Positions 1 through 10,280 of a DNA stretch of 64,000 nt are shown one piece after another. Below the pieces are notes generated by a model, which made no database searches, was not told the origin of the DNA, and saw only the letters and a list, made by a program, of their open reading frames with translations. Made by a program: the position numbers and the translations under genes. This DNA is from Trichomonas vaginalis G3. Its lineage: Eukaryota; Parabasalia; Trichomonadida; Trichomonadidae. Position 1 is the stretch's first letter. The number at the start of each line of letters is the position of its first letter. The stretch is taken from contig NC_067205.1 of NCBI RefSeq assembly GCF_026262505.1, positions 9,238,001 through 9,302,000 on the forward strand, given 5' to 3'.

Positions 1-668
1 CTGCACTCCTGAGATAAAATTTTTCGTCACTTTTTACACCATGTAAAAAAAGAACTTCTGCGGAATCTTTACAATTATAAGCAAATACAAAATCAAGAAG
101 GGTACTTCCAAATGAATCTTTTTTATGGACACTTAATCCATGTAAAATAAGAAGTTCTGCAACTTCTCTGCTATTATATTCAACTGCACAATGAAGAGAG
201 TTTCTTCCATATTCGGCAACGGCATTTATATCTGCACCATATAAAATAAGAAGTTCTGCTGTTTCTTTGCTATTATTAATTGCAGCATAATGAAGAGGTG
301 TTTTTCCCTTTTTATCTTTAGCATCAATATTTGCACCTTGTGAAATAAGAAGATCGATTATTCTATTGCTGTTATTTATTGCTGCATAATGAAGGACTGT
401 TTTTCTTTCTTTATCTTGAGCATAAATATCCGCACCTTGTGAAATCAAATATTGACAAAGTTTAACATCATTGAATACTGGCGAATAAAGTAAGCATTCG
501 TCAAACTTATTTAGTATTTTTCTGAATAAAAATTAATGTAGTATATATGTATTAAGGTAGGTTACAAAATTCACTATAAAATCTATCGTTCGTAACACTC
601 TCAATATATTTACTATATGCATCTAATATCATTGATACCTTTTTATTTATATTGAACCGCATTTTCAT
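1..668 (-). pseudogene. Ankyrin-repeat protein gene, internally deleted and cut by window edge
   Basis: Read leftward, an N-terminal piece starts with an ATG at 668 and encodes a helix of the kind that opens trichomonad ankyrin proteins (MILDAYSKYIESV). It stops after about 35 codons. From about 532 down to base 1 a second open stretch without an ATG encodes four to five ankyrin repeats with the usual TALHYAA / AELLILHGAD pattern, beginning with the junction motif LYSPVFNDVKLCQYLISQG. The middle domain (DUF3447-like in this family) that should lie between the two pieces is absent, so the gene appears to have lost its centre. The 3' end lies outside the window. The family is very large in trichomonads; partners are unknown and ankyrin repeats generally bind proteins. 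Confidence 0.75.
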
Positions 669-699
669 CAATTTTGAAATAATCGTTACGATCCCCTAA

Positions 700-885
700 A
701 TAAGTGTTGCCCAAATTCAATTCAAAAAATCGTTTTTGGACTTTTTTGGCGCCATAGATAACCCCATAATGTAGAGGTGTCTTTCCCTTTTTATCTTTAG
801 CATCAATATTTGCATCTTGTTAAATAAGAAGATCGATTATTCCATTGCTATTATTTATTGCTGCATAATGAAGGACGGTTTTATT
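700..885 (-). pseudogene. Ankyrin-repeat fragment (satellite duplicate)
   Basis: Leftward translation gives KTVLHYAAINNSNGIIDLLI, then a stop, then DANIDAKDKKGKTPLHYG. It is nearly the same as two repeats of the neighbouring ankyrin remnant at about 300-400. The close match indicates a recent local duplication of part of that gene. There is no start codon and the reading frame is interrupted, so this is a fragment rather than a gene. Confidence 0.75.
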
Positions 886-1319
886 GAAATCAATATAAGC
901 TTGTGTAATTTTGGAAAATCCTTCCACATTAGGCGAATTCTATTGAAAAATATTGAGATTGTCCTTGCAATATTTGTTGAAAAGAGAATGGCCGGTCATT
1001 CAATGGTTTGAAGTTTCTCATAAGATTATTGATGTCCAAACTAAAGATTTATCGTAGAAATATCCTTATTAGATTATATATGTATACAATAATATTAATG
1101 AACTGTGAAATATTTATGTTTTTCATTATGAAATGTGACTATTGATTGTAGAGAGAATTGCATCGTATTGTCATAAAATAATGTTGTCATAATAAAATTA
1201 ATCAATATGGGGACTTTTGAAAAAGTTTATTGGCAATGTTCCTCATCTGAAGTGATTGTGCAGATGTTATAGCCCAGTCAATATTTATATTTTCTTTCCC
1301 TTCAAACTTATCATTATTT

Positions 1320-2125
1320 TATCATCGTTTTAAAATATTCTCTATCTCTTCATATTAATCATTGTTTTACAATATTTTTTATTCTTCATTATTTTATGGC
1401 ATTCTCTTTCTTTTCAAATTTATTTTATTATTTTATGAAATTCACCTTCTATTCGAATGAATTATTATTTTATTTCATTTTCTATATTTTCATATTAATC
1501 TTTGTTTAAAAATATTCTCTATCTCTTCATATTAATCTTTGTTTAAAAATATTCTCTATCTCTTCATATTAATCATTGTTTGATAGCATTCTCTTTCTTT
1601 TGATATTTATCATTGCTTAATGATATTCTCTCGATATTAATGAATGCCCTCTTAGTTTTGCTATCAAAATTAAATCAACAAATATTATCAAATTCTTAGT
1701 TGATCATGGTGCCGATGTTAACATGAAACTTATTCTATTTCTTTTCATTTTAATCATTGTTTAATTACATTCTCTTTTTCTTCATATTTATCCTTGTTTT
1801 ATCACATTCTCTTTCTTTCCATATTTGCTATTGCTTCATTGCATTCTCATTCTCTTCATATTTAGCATTTTTATATCGCATTAACTTTCTTTTCATATTA
1901 ATCATCATTTTATTACATTTGTAATTGTTTGATGAAAATCACTTTCATTTCATATTAATAGTTGGGTTATCACATTCTCTTTATCTTCTGATTTATCATT
2001 GTTTTATGAAATTCTCTTTCTTTTCATATTAATCGTTACTCAACAAAATTCTCTTTCTCTTCAAATTTATCATTATTTTATTATATTCTCTTGCTTTTCA
2101 TATATATTATTGTTTTATGAAATCC
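1320..2125. repeat. Degenerate minisatellite-like field, unit about 37 bp
   Basis: The pyrimidine-rich strand repeats a unit like TTCTCTATCTCTTCATATTA followed by ATC(T/A)TTGTTTAA. Around 1501-1575 two consecutive units are exactly 37 bp apart and nearly identical. Elsewhere the copies have drifted and the spacing varies. No gene is visible apart from one ankyrin-repeat fragment embedded at 1640-1722. The stretch 886-1320 before it is AT-rich with no recognisable feature. Confidence 0.7.
1640..1722 (+). pseudogene. Single ankyrin-repeat fragment inside the 37-bp repeat field
   Basis: Rightward translation reads AIKIKSTNIIKFLVDHGADV, which is the second helix and loop of an ankyrin repeat. 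It has no start codon, is flanked on both sides by the pyrimidine-rich repeat, and lies on the opposite strand to the other ankyrin remnants at 1-885. It is a gene crumb, not a functional unit. Confidence 0.65.
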
Positions 2126-2184
2126 ATATTCTATCCATACTATTCCGAACATAAAATGATATCTGTTTATATTTGTTTCCTCTG

Positions 2185-3201
2185 TTACGTAAAATGATGA
2201 TTGTTTCTGAAAAAGGTAATTTTAGTTTTGCTTGGCTTAATTTTTCGAGAAGATGGTTTAATTCGAGATTTTATTCTTAGTTGTTTTTGTTTTATATGGC
2301 ATACTTCTGTCCAAATAAAATTTTGTTCTGGATTTATTTGTTCATTGTGAGTGTTATTAAATACAACTTTTCCTGATGTTTTGTCATTATTTCGAAGGTA
2401 ACAATTAATAACTTCTATTTTAGCAAATCGACTTACTACTGAAAAAGTATTATTTCCTGAGTTATCAATAATGTTACATTCAACTATTAATGTGTTGCCC
2501 CAGTCATTGCTTATAACTTGATCTTTAACAGAGTTTTTAATGATGTTGCTATGATATAATTTTAAAGCAGCATAAGCTTCATTTCTTATACAATATTCAT
2601 TTGTTGCTGTATTATTTATTATTGAACTATAATTGGAATTCGATTCTGTTTGTCCTGATCCGAATTGGTATCCGCAGCTTTTATTTGTTCGAAAATATGA
2701 AATATTTGTTTTTGTTATGCATTTAATTCCTTGTAATAAAAATATTGGTGATTTTCCAATTGGATTCTTTGATGAACTTGATAAAGAACTCTCTAAAACG
2801 AAATTTTTCAAGGAGTTATTATTTGTATAGCAATAACAATATTTTCCGAAATTTGGTGCTGAACAGTTAAATGAACAAATTCGATTGTGAACATATTCTC
2901 CACAATTTATTAAAACTGCACCACCCTCACCTGATGGTATTGATACATTCGTAAATGTGCTATCTTCCAATAGAAATTTAGAACGGCATACTACATGAAG
3001 TGCTCTATCTTTTAGATTTTCAAAGAAACAGTTTTTGATGCAATATCTTTTGTTATCTGAAAAATGATCCTTTTTTGCACTTATATACTCACCATCATAA
3101 AATTCATTATAATCTTGGTTAATTAAATGCGTGTTATATAAATTCCTTTTCCGAACATATGAAAGTATCTAAAGTAAATATACAAGAAAGACCTTGAACA
3201 T
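2185..3201 (-). pseudogene. Beta-helix (Pmp-like) surface protein gene with one in-frame TAG
   Basis: The frame runs from an ATG at 3201 to the stop at 2185 (339 codons) and is interrupted only by a TAG at 3169-3171, the 11th codon. The first residues MFKVFLVYLL look like the start of a signal peptide. The body has the Asn/Ser/Cys-rich pattern of right-handed beta-helix proteins common on trichomonad surfaces: NCFFENLKDRALHV, GGAVLINCG, SSIINNTATNEYCIRNEAYA, NTLIVECNIIDNSGN. The C terminus is short and basic (KPSSRKIKPSKTK) with no transmembrane helix, unlike longer relatives, so the 3' end may also be lost. Nothing shows a specific ligand. It is probably a recent pseudogene. Confidence 0.6.
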
Positions 3202-3570
3202 GTATCACCACATTTTTTATTGGCAAACTCTCATAAATTAAGTTCAATTATATAACAGCTTTGAAGTAAAATAGTTCACCCAAAAGTTATTTAAAAATTT
3301 TAAAATATTTGAGATGACCTTTATCAAAATGTGCTTTTAAAACTGTAACCCCAATAAATTTTTTCCCCAGGATTTGTAAACTAATCCACTTTTTGAAACC
3401 TTAATTGAAAATAATTTTTAGTAATTATTTTAAAAAGTTGAAAATTACTGCTTTTAACTTTTTAAGACATTCTATTTTTTTTCACTTTTTTATGAAGTTT
3501 ACAGAAAAATTTATAGAGGATTTTTTCAGACAACTGTGGTGGAACATTATTGAAGGAATATAGAATTCCA
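3202..3570. other. AT-rich spacer without a visible gene
   Basis: The stretch contains only short AT-rich open frames and homopolymer runs. No TCAYWWW-type initiator stands next to a usable start codon. Confidence 0.5.
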
Positions 3571-3617
3571 ATCATTCTTCAAATAATTGAGCTTCGCTCA
3601 ATTATTTGAAGAATGAT
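3571..3617. repeat. Perfect 22-bp stem hairpin just past the glycosyltransferase stop
   Basis: The arms at 3571-3592 and 3596-3617 are exact reverse complements, separated by a 3-base loop (TTC). The hairpin ends one base before the leftward gene's TAA at 3619-3621. Its position suits a 3'-end or RNA-stability structure. It also resembles the other compact palindromes of this window and may be one of those inserts. Confidence 0.85.
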
Positions 3618-3618
3618 G

Positions 3619-4587
3619 TTAATTTGTTTTATTTGTAACTTTGCATAAATTAGATCTGAATCTGACATTATACCACATTAAACCTTCACCTATATGTTTC
3701 TCGAGTTCTTGTATCTGATCCCAACCATGTGGAAAAGTATTTAGATGAATAGCAACAATATCATCTGCTGATTGAGGTTTTTTGAAGCATGTATGTGGAT
3801 AGTTTTCTATATTGTTGCATTCTGGTATTGCATTCATGTTTATTGGTACTTGAACATCTAATGGATGTCCAACCATATGAGGAATATTGCAAGAACCTGG
3901 AGTTTCTCCAATATGCCAAATAAATTCATTAAATTCTACGTCATCAGCCCAAATGACCTTTTCAACTATCCATTGAACTCCGAATTCTGTGAATTTATAT
4001 GCTGCTTTTCTGGAGAGAATCATTCCACTTCCACCTTGAATGAATGGGTTTGGATGTCCAACACAGCCTCCTAAAACAACTGTATCTCTGTCAGTATCCT
4101 ATTTTGTATTCAATAAACTCACAAGTTTTCTTAGACGCGTGATACTTACGGAAACATCGTCATTGGATATCCATAACCATTTATACGATGTATTATAATA
4201 AAAATAATAAGCAGCTGATAGTTTTTTAGCTGCTCTTTCACTATTTTTATCTGTTTTGATCATATACTGTTCTACTATTCCTGAATGATTGTATGAAATA
4301 TTTGGATTACCTTCAATGATATAACTATATCCAAAATCATATAGATGAAGGAATTGTAACCAATTTGTGAACTGGAACTTCCTTCTATGAACACTTGACA
4401 TGATATTACCTGTCACAAGACCAAAGAATATTCCATTATTCGGACTTGCTGATGTATTGACACCAACAGATACTTCAAAGAAGGGGATTTCAATGGTGTT
4501 TACTAGCTTGACTCTGAGAATTACTGTAGGAACTAATAGAAGGATCTCTATAAAAGAAGATATCGAGAAACCTGAAACGCAAGACAT
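3619..4587 (-). pseudogene. Fringe-like type II glycosyltransferase gene with one in-frame TAG
   Basis: From the ATG at 4587 the protein opens MSCVSGFSISSFIEILLLVP, a short cytoplasmic tail and signal anchor typical of Golgi glycosyltransferases. The middle carries WLWISNDDVSVS, a DD(D/V) metal and nucleotide-sugar site as in Fringe/beta-1,3-galactosyltransferase relatives, followed by VVLGGCVGHPNPFIQGGSG, the acceptor-side GG(S/A)G motif of the same fold. A TAG at 4099-4101 splits an otherwise continuous 323-codon frame between these motifs. Codons before 4587 lack an ATG. The donor sugar and acceptor cannot be told from sequence. It is a recent pseudogene, or a readthrough gene, which is less likely. 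Confidence 0.65.
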
Positions 4588-4971
4588 TACTGCTGAACCA
4601 ACTCTGAAATCTATATCATTCAAAAATTTGATTGAGAACACATATTCGATTTACAATTTTTTTAATACGCAATTAGTTTTCCAAATGATTGATTGTTAAG
4701 TGTAACAGATTCCGATAATTTGCAAAATTCGATAGAAAAGTAAATTCAGATAAATCAGTGAATATTATAATAAGGATGTGAATATTCGAAATATTCAGAA
4801 AAAATAACTTGCGGTAAGTCTTATGAATTGAAGATATTCAGAAAAAATAACTGGCGTGTCATCTTGGCTTTTGACATTTGAATGAGAATCATCGATATTT
4901 TTGAATATAAGCGGTGTAAAAGAAAGGTGATTGAGAAGATTAACCGATTTAATAAAGCTTAGAAGTGATTC
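4588..4971. other. Spacer between the glycosyltransferase and the Polinton
   Basis: This is AT-rich sequence containing a near-exact direct repeat, ATATTCAGAAAAAATAACT, near 4790 and 4840. A short leftward open frame crosses from the TIR into this region, but it has no recognisable motif. It ends in the target-site copy. Confidence 0.5.
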
Positions 4972-4977
4972 CACCAT
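4972..4977. repeat. Left target-site duplication CACCAT
   Basis: The 6 bases abutting the left TIR are repeated exactly at 25786-25791 after the right TIR. A 6-bp duplication is characteristic of Polinton integration by a retrovirus-like integrase. Confidence 0.93.
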
Positions 4978-5794
4978 AGTAGTATATGAGTGCGGGTTGT
5001 GTGACTTTTTTTGTTGCATCTATATATAGACGATGCATTAAAATATATTTATTTATAAATCATTAAAAAAATTAACATTAATTTTAAAATAATTTATTTT
5101 TTATCTTTTATAAAAGAAGCTATATATAGATGATGTCAGATATTCCGCGATTAATTAAACATTGTTTAAATCCTGAATGGGTTAAACTTCAATTTAAAAA
5201 TGAAGATTGTGAATTATTAAATGAATATGAAAGCCAAAATAAGCTAATGAGGTATAAATATAATGATAAAGAATATTTAATTTCATGGAATCAATGGAGT
5301 CATAATCAAAGACCTCATAAACGAGAAGAAGAAATTGAAAATAATGAAATGGAAATCATTGATGACATTAAAGAGGATGGAATTCCTAAATTTTGTAGAA
5401 AAACCTTTAGAACTAAGTTAGGAGCATATAAACGTAGAGTATTAAATCCTGAATATCTTAAACATCAATTTAAAAAGGAAGACTGTGAATTATTAAACGT
5501 TAATGATTATGAAAATGCAAAATCAAAACTGAGATATAAATATATTGGAAGTGATGAAAGGTGTAAAGATAAAGATAAAGTTTATTCAGTTTCATATAAT
5601 AACTGGCACACGTTGGGGATAAGAAAACATTTAGGAGATTATGGTAAAAGTTCCGAATTCTTCAAATCTAGTATGTACGAGAGAATAAAAGAAATCAGAT
5701 ATAATTATCATTCATGAATGAAAAATAAACTTTAAAAATTCATGTCTTACATTTTTTGAATAATTTATTTTTTTAATTCGTATGAAAATGAGTG
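4978..5794 (+). repeat. Left terminal inverted repeat of element 1 (817 bp)
   Basis: It starts AGTAGTATATGAGTGCGGG and matches the reverse complement of 24969-25785. I saw no difference in the parts compared, and the enclosed 195-codon genes translate identically. The inner end falls within the first codons of the gene starting at 5782 (ATGAAAATGAGTG), so the TIR supplies that gene's promoter and start codon. Confidence 0.95.
5130..5717 (+). CDS. TIR-encoded 195-residue protein, left copy
   Basis: The protein has an internal duplication. LNPEWVKLQFKNEDCELLNE recurs as LNPEYLKHQFKKEDCELLN, each copy followed by a K(L/S)RYKY strand and a basic or aromatic tail (SWNQWSHNQRPHKR; SYNNWHTLGIRKH). 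The two halves therefore look like tandem copies of one domain of about 75 residues. The pattern recalls small nucleic-acid-binding repeats (ELL..Y.....KLRY.Y....Y.ISWN.W) seen in virus and phage proteins, but without the paired cysteines; that link is a guess. The gene reads inward from the element end. Its placement inside the TIR gives two gene copies per element, so a role in end recognition or replication is plausible but unproven. Confidence 0.75.
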   Translation: MMSDIPRLIKHCLNPEWVKLQFKNEDCELLNEYESQNKLMRYKYNDKEYLISWNQWSHNQRPHKREEEIENNEMEIIDDIKEDGIPKFCRKTFRTKLGAYKRRVLNPEYLKHQFKKEDCELLNVNDYENAKSKLRYKYIGSDERCKDKDKVYSVSYNNWHTLGIRKHLGDYGKSSEFFKSSMYERIKEIRYNYHS

Positions 5795-6893
5795 TCAAAA
5801 CTAACGACGTTAAAAAATTGGGATTCACAAACGAGGAAATAAAGGATATATTAGAGGAGGCGAGTTATGAAGTTAATAAATATTATTTAAGAAATTGTCA
5901 AAAATTCGCGGAGTTATTAAATGATTTAGATTATGATGGAAAAATGAATAAAGATGATGTTATAAATTTCTTATATCCCACATCTGAAGAAAAAACCTAA
6001 AGAACCTGATGTTTTCCCTGAATATTATGAAGAACGGATTAAAGATGATGAATATGATGAAATTGAAAGACTGGAAAAAATAAGAGACGAAATAGATGAA
6101 AAAATTAAGGAATTAAGAGAAGTTGAAAAATATAATGAGAATGAAGTAGAGGGTTTAATGAATATCCCAGCTTCAGAATCAGAAGTTCAAAAATCTCATG
6201 AAGAAAGATATAAAAATTACTTTTTGGAATCTACTAAAAATTTATTAGATGGTGAAATAGATGAAACACTTTCAGAAGAAGGCACAAAATTTATTCATAA
6301 ACATAAGTTACAATTTATTGACGATGGAGATTATCCATGTATATTACTTTCACCTCCTCTTGATTCTGAAAAATTCAAAAAAAGCACTGAAAAATGTAAC
6401 ATATGCAACAAATACGATTAAGAAAGAAGACCATGATATTTACACAAATTATTATTTAAATAAATGTACAGGTGTTGATAAAGTTTTTGATTTGTTAGAT
6501 AAAATATCAAAAGAAACAATTGGTACATATAAAATTTTATGCGATTGTGGTTTCATTATTGAAGATACCAATAATGTTTCATATGAAAGAACAGCACCGA
6601 AGGAAGATGAAGTTGAAAGGTCTATACCATTCGTTATTAAGAACATAAAAGATATGAAAACTTATAAACATTATATTTATTCATTTATTTCAGAAAAAAT
6701 GGAAGCAACCCATAAAACATCATCTCATCATTTTATAGCTATTCATACATTCCTTTTCAAAGTTGTGAAATTAAATAAGACAGGAATTAGATTTAATGTA
6801 TCAGGGTACGCATTCTTGAGTAAATTAAAATGTATTCGTCACGTCGCAGATGATAAAAATTTATGTGTTCTTAATTCATTTTATGGGCTTTAG
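5782..6893 (+). pseudogene. Unrecognised element-1 gene region, broken
   Basis: This rightward coding stretch starts at the TIR edge with MKMSVKTNDVKKLGFTNEEI and continues as an acidic, Lys/Glu-rich helical protein. It ends near 6893 with a Cys-containing part (ILCDCGFIIED) and a hydrophobic tail with YAFLSKLKCIRHVADD. It may be one gene or two. I count about two breaks. I do not recognise the family; it is part of the element fossil. The 5' leader has the T-tract plus TTCGTATGAAAATG start motif shared by other element genes. Confidence 0.45.
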
Positions 6894-6907
6894 CCCTGGA
6901 CTTTAAA
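6885..6907. repeat. Small GC-rich hairpin at the end of the unrecognised gene
   Basis: GGGCTTTAGCCC (6885-6896) is a 5-bp stem with a 2-base loop, followed by TGGACTTTAAA. The same stem family (GGACTTAAAGTCC, GGGT..AGCCC) recurs at 24446-24504 near the other end of the element. Confidence 0.7.
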
Positions 6908-7701
6908 AAAATAAACTTTATTTTATTTATTTTTTAATTTTTTATTCTTACATAAATGAACAAAAACGGAACAGCTAAAATGAATGATAATCAAATAAGA
7001 GCCGAAGGTAGAAGGTTATTTAAACGCTTCTATAACATTCCTGATGGTTGTTAATCCTAAAACTCGTAGAAGTTATTTAAATGAAGCCATAGATGCATAT
7101 GAAGGATTTGACATTTCATCAGAAAGTGAGAGGTTAGCAAGAATGTTAAACGTTAATATTGATTTTTATTATTGTGACCCTCAACCAGAAGACGTAGACA
7201 TAAATAAGGTAGACTTTCCATTAGTGGAATCAATAATGATAGATCCAGAATTTGAAACAGTAAATATTTTATTAACACAGAGTCCATGTGGAAAACTTCA
7301 CACTGACAGAATTACAGACGTTGAAGCACTCACAGGATATAAAGTTTGCCCCTTTTGCAAAGAAGAAGTATATTCTATCCGTGATGACCCAGAAAGGAAA
7401 AACCAAAGAAGATTTTAAAACATTGTGAGAAATGTAAAGAAAATAATGGAAGATTAATTCAAGACGTTCAATTGCAAAACACACAACAACCATATGCACC
7501 ACATATTACGAAACAGAAGATATATCAATGGCTATTAGCTCACAATTTGCAGGAATATTATAAACCAACAAGATATTATATTACTTTTGACTTCGAAACA
7601 TTAGAGACTAAAGAAGAACTTCAACTTTCTGAATGTGCAACTTTGAACGCTTACTTAAAACCATTTATGGTATCATCAACTGTCAAAATAAAGCCGCAAA
7701 C

Positions 7702-7754
7702 GGACTCTTTGAGTCCTGAAGGTCTTTCAGACCGAAGCGGCGAGGTCGTAGACC
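7702..7754. repeat. Three GC-rich hairpins in a row inside the polymerase gene
   Basis: GGACTCTTTGAGTCC (7702-7716), GGTCTTTCAGACC (7721-7733) and GGTCGTAGACC (7744-7754) are each self-complementary with loops of 3 to 5 bases, and are joined by GAAGCGGCGA-type spacer. They are much richer in G and C than the surrounding coding sequence. The same modules recur at 10967, 12643, 15318 and 18625. Confidence 0.8.
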
Positions 7755-7888
7755 GTGATAAAACATTTACGAGGAATTTTTGCTTAACATCAAGTGATTC
7801 GTTCATCTCTGATTGGATTGAATTTTTATTTTCAACCTGTTCATTAGTTGCTAAATCAAATATTGAACAATATGAAGAATTAATGAAG

Positions 7889-7922
7889 CCGCAAACGGAC
7901 CAAACGGCGGGGACTTTGTCCC
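7889..7922. repeat. Second hairpin cluster inside the polymerase gene
   Basis: GCCGCAAACGGAC, which also precedes the first cluster near 7693, is followed by CGGC and then GGGACTTTGTCCC (7910-7922), a 5-bp stem with a 3-base loop. The shared entry sequence AAGCCGCAAACGGAC at both clusters suggests that they are related insertions. Confidence 0.75.
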
Positions 7923-8735
7923 ATACATTAAATGAAAAACAGAAGGAAGCATTTAAAGAACTTCTAGATGAGGAATTCAATAAAGTGAATATCATAGGTT
8001 TTAATTCGGGAAAGTTGATTTAAATTTAATTCTTCGTGATTTAAACACTGCAAAATGGAAAATAAAATCAATGCTGGGTTCTTCTTCTCAATTTAAGCAA
8101 ATCATTGTAAAGAAAACAAACTGTCCATATGAATTAAGATTTATTGACATCAGAAATTATATAGCGGTGGAACATTAGACCAATTCACTCAAGATTTCGG
8201 AAACAATAAATCACGTGTTAAATCCTTTTTCCCTTATCAATTCATCACATGGGAGAATTACGAAGATGAATTATATAAAGTGGAACCATTCACGAAAGAT
8301 TCATTTTATTCAGCATTAACTCAAGAAACAATATCCGATTCAGATTATCAAATATATCTCAATGATGCTAAAAATTTTGAGAATAGATTAGAATATTTTA
8401 TTCATTATTGCAATAAAGATGTTGAAATTATGATTGACCCAATTGATAAAATTATTGAAGAAACATTTGTTTATAAAATTGACATGCTCCATAATCTTTC
8501 TTTATCATCGAATGCATCAATGATTCGTTACGCTTTAGCATATAAGAACTTCAATCCTAACGAAACATATCCAGAAGAAGAAAATGTGGAATCAAGTTTT
8601 GAATTAACAAAAAAGTATTGGAAATATAAAATTGAATCATATAAGAAACAAGATGAAAAAGCAGAAAGAGATACTAAAAATAATGTTTCAATGGATGATT
8701 TTCAATACTATCACGATTTAATCCTTTCATCTAAA

Positions 8736-8870
8736 TGCAAAATGTGTGGTAAAGCTTACATATGCAAATAAACCAACATTAGATAGAATCGATAATGAAA
8801 AACCACATACTAAAGAAAATTGTCAGTTAATGTGTTGTTATTGCAATGTCGTAAAATCAAATAAAGATGA
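8736..8870 (+). other. HNH/endonuclease VII-like module within the polymerase gene
   Basis: The segment encodes CKMCG, then TLDRIDN, then HTKENCQLMCCYCN. This is the order of the treble-clef HNH family (CxxC, a D/H-containing RIDN strand, the NCQ(L/P) segment, CxxC-N) found in phage and mobile homing endonucleases. It lies between the exonuclease and palm motifs of the polymerase. Either a homing-type nuclease domain was inserted in the polymerase or the domain is a structural zinc module retained by this polymerase lineage. It shares the broken state of the host gene. Confidence 0.65.
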
Positions 8871-10280
8871 GGATGTTCAACGTTTAAGAATTAATTTAAG
8901 AAATTATACATTAAAAAATAATTTACCAATGACTTTAGATTCAGTTGAAGCTTATCACATTCTCCGTAATGGAATTACTGGTGGTTTATCAAATGTTCAA
9001 CATAGAGTAAATCTTAAAGGAATCACGCACATTAATAAACTTTCATATAATCCAGAAACTAAAACTGTATCAAATGAGGACACCACCAACATTATGACTC
9101 ATTTGTTGGAGTTGACTTTAATTCATTATATCCTTCATCATTTTCATCTAATCCTCATGATTTCATTCAATATACTGACCATAAAATGTATATGCCGGGA
9201 AGATTGAATGGTGTTATCATTTGTGATACAGCAACAAAGAAAGCAAAAGCACTGGGAATTATTAAGAAGAAAAATACTTTATTCGTGGCTGAAGTAAAGG
9301 GTCACATTGATGAAAAATACATTAATGATTACATAAACTTTTTACCGATAATAAGAAACTTAGATATTATCACAGATGAAAAAACAATTGGCAGTTTTAT
9401 GTATAATTACATGAAATCAAACAATCTACCAGTTGACCAGAAACAAAGAAAATTAACTCAGTTAGCATCAACACACAACCAATATCAACCATTTTCTTCT
9501 TATTATCTTTGGTATCTAATAGACAGATTTCATTTTATCATTGATGACATTCAATCAATTTTAACATTTACGAAAAACACTTGTTTTAATGAATTTGCGA
9601 ACGAATTTATGAATGAAAGACAAAAGGCTGAATTAGAAGGAAATAAAGGAAAAAGTTTATTTTGCAAGATTTCACTTAATGGATCATATGGTTACGATGC
9701 AATGAATACACAAAATTACGCAAAGACTAAAATAATGAATGCACAGAAGGCACGCGTTGCATGTATGTCAAATAAGTTTAAAAACATAAGAGAAATAGGT
9801 GAAGATACGTATCAAGTGATGCTTAAAGATAGATTTTATAGATGATACATGTTTACAAGAGGCATTCTTCACTTTAGATAACGCAAAATACTGGTATTTG
9901 GTTTTCATTTATGATTTTATGTATAAATGCATGAATGTTAATCGTTTTCATTTCATTGAAGGTGATACTGATTCATCTTATTGGGCTATTGCTGGCGACC
10001 CAAATCTTCCTAACACTCAAGCATTTCAAGCAATTGTTACCGATAAAAAATTTTATGATAAAAACATTTACAAATTCGCACCTTTTGATTTCTTTTGTTT
10101 TAATGAGAAATTTAAACCTAAAATTAAAGAATAAAGCTGAAGAAAAAGCACATGAGAAGAAGTTATTGGGTTTAGCAATTGAGAAACAAGGTGATAACAT
10201 GGTTGCTTTATGTCCTAAGTGTTATACTTCATTCAACGGTTCAATTGATGAAGTGATTTTAAAAAGATTGCACAAAAAAT

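Larger units (their letters stand above)
6957..10280 (+). pseudogene. Protein-primed family B DNA polymerase (Polinton pPolB), broken
   Basis: Polinton replication polymerase. Recognisable parts in order are: an N-terminal Cys-containing region (VCPFCKEEV, about 7345-7370); exonuclease motif I FDFETLE (about 7585); exonuclease motif II with GFNSG (about 8000); an HNH-like insert (8736-8870); polymerase motif A DFNSLYPSS (about 9110); motif B KISLNGSYGYD (about 9667); motif C EGDTDSSYW (about 9960); and a C-terminal CPKC part. The family is that of adenovirus, phi29 and Polinton polymerases, which start synthesis from a terminal protein at the TIR end. The gene is in about five or six pieces, so it is a fossil. 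It also contains two clusters of GC-rich hairpins. The leader at 6930-6957 has the T-tract start motif. Confidence 0.88.

Noticed and set aside
1320-2125. Possible CRISPR-like array from regular 37-bp spacing
   Set aside because: Whole units repeat without unique spacers, copies drift, and the organism is a eukaryote.
3169-4101. Introns as an explanation for the interrupted host genes
   Set aside because: I saw no trichomonad-type splice signal (GTATGT with ACTAACACACAG) around the stops, and the frame continues directly after each TAG.
4795-5019. Leftward 74-codon frame crossing the left TIR boundary
   Set aside because: It spans the insertion junction, has no recognisable motif and could arise by chance.
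6261-6893. Adenovirus-type cysteine protease of element 1
   Set aside because: I could not find a convincing His...Asp/Glu...Gln...Cys order; the few Cys and His residues are not enough.
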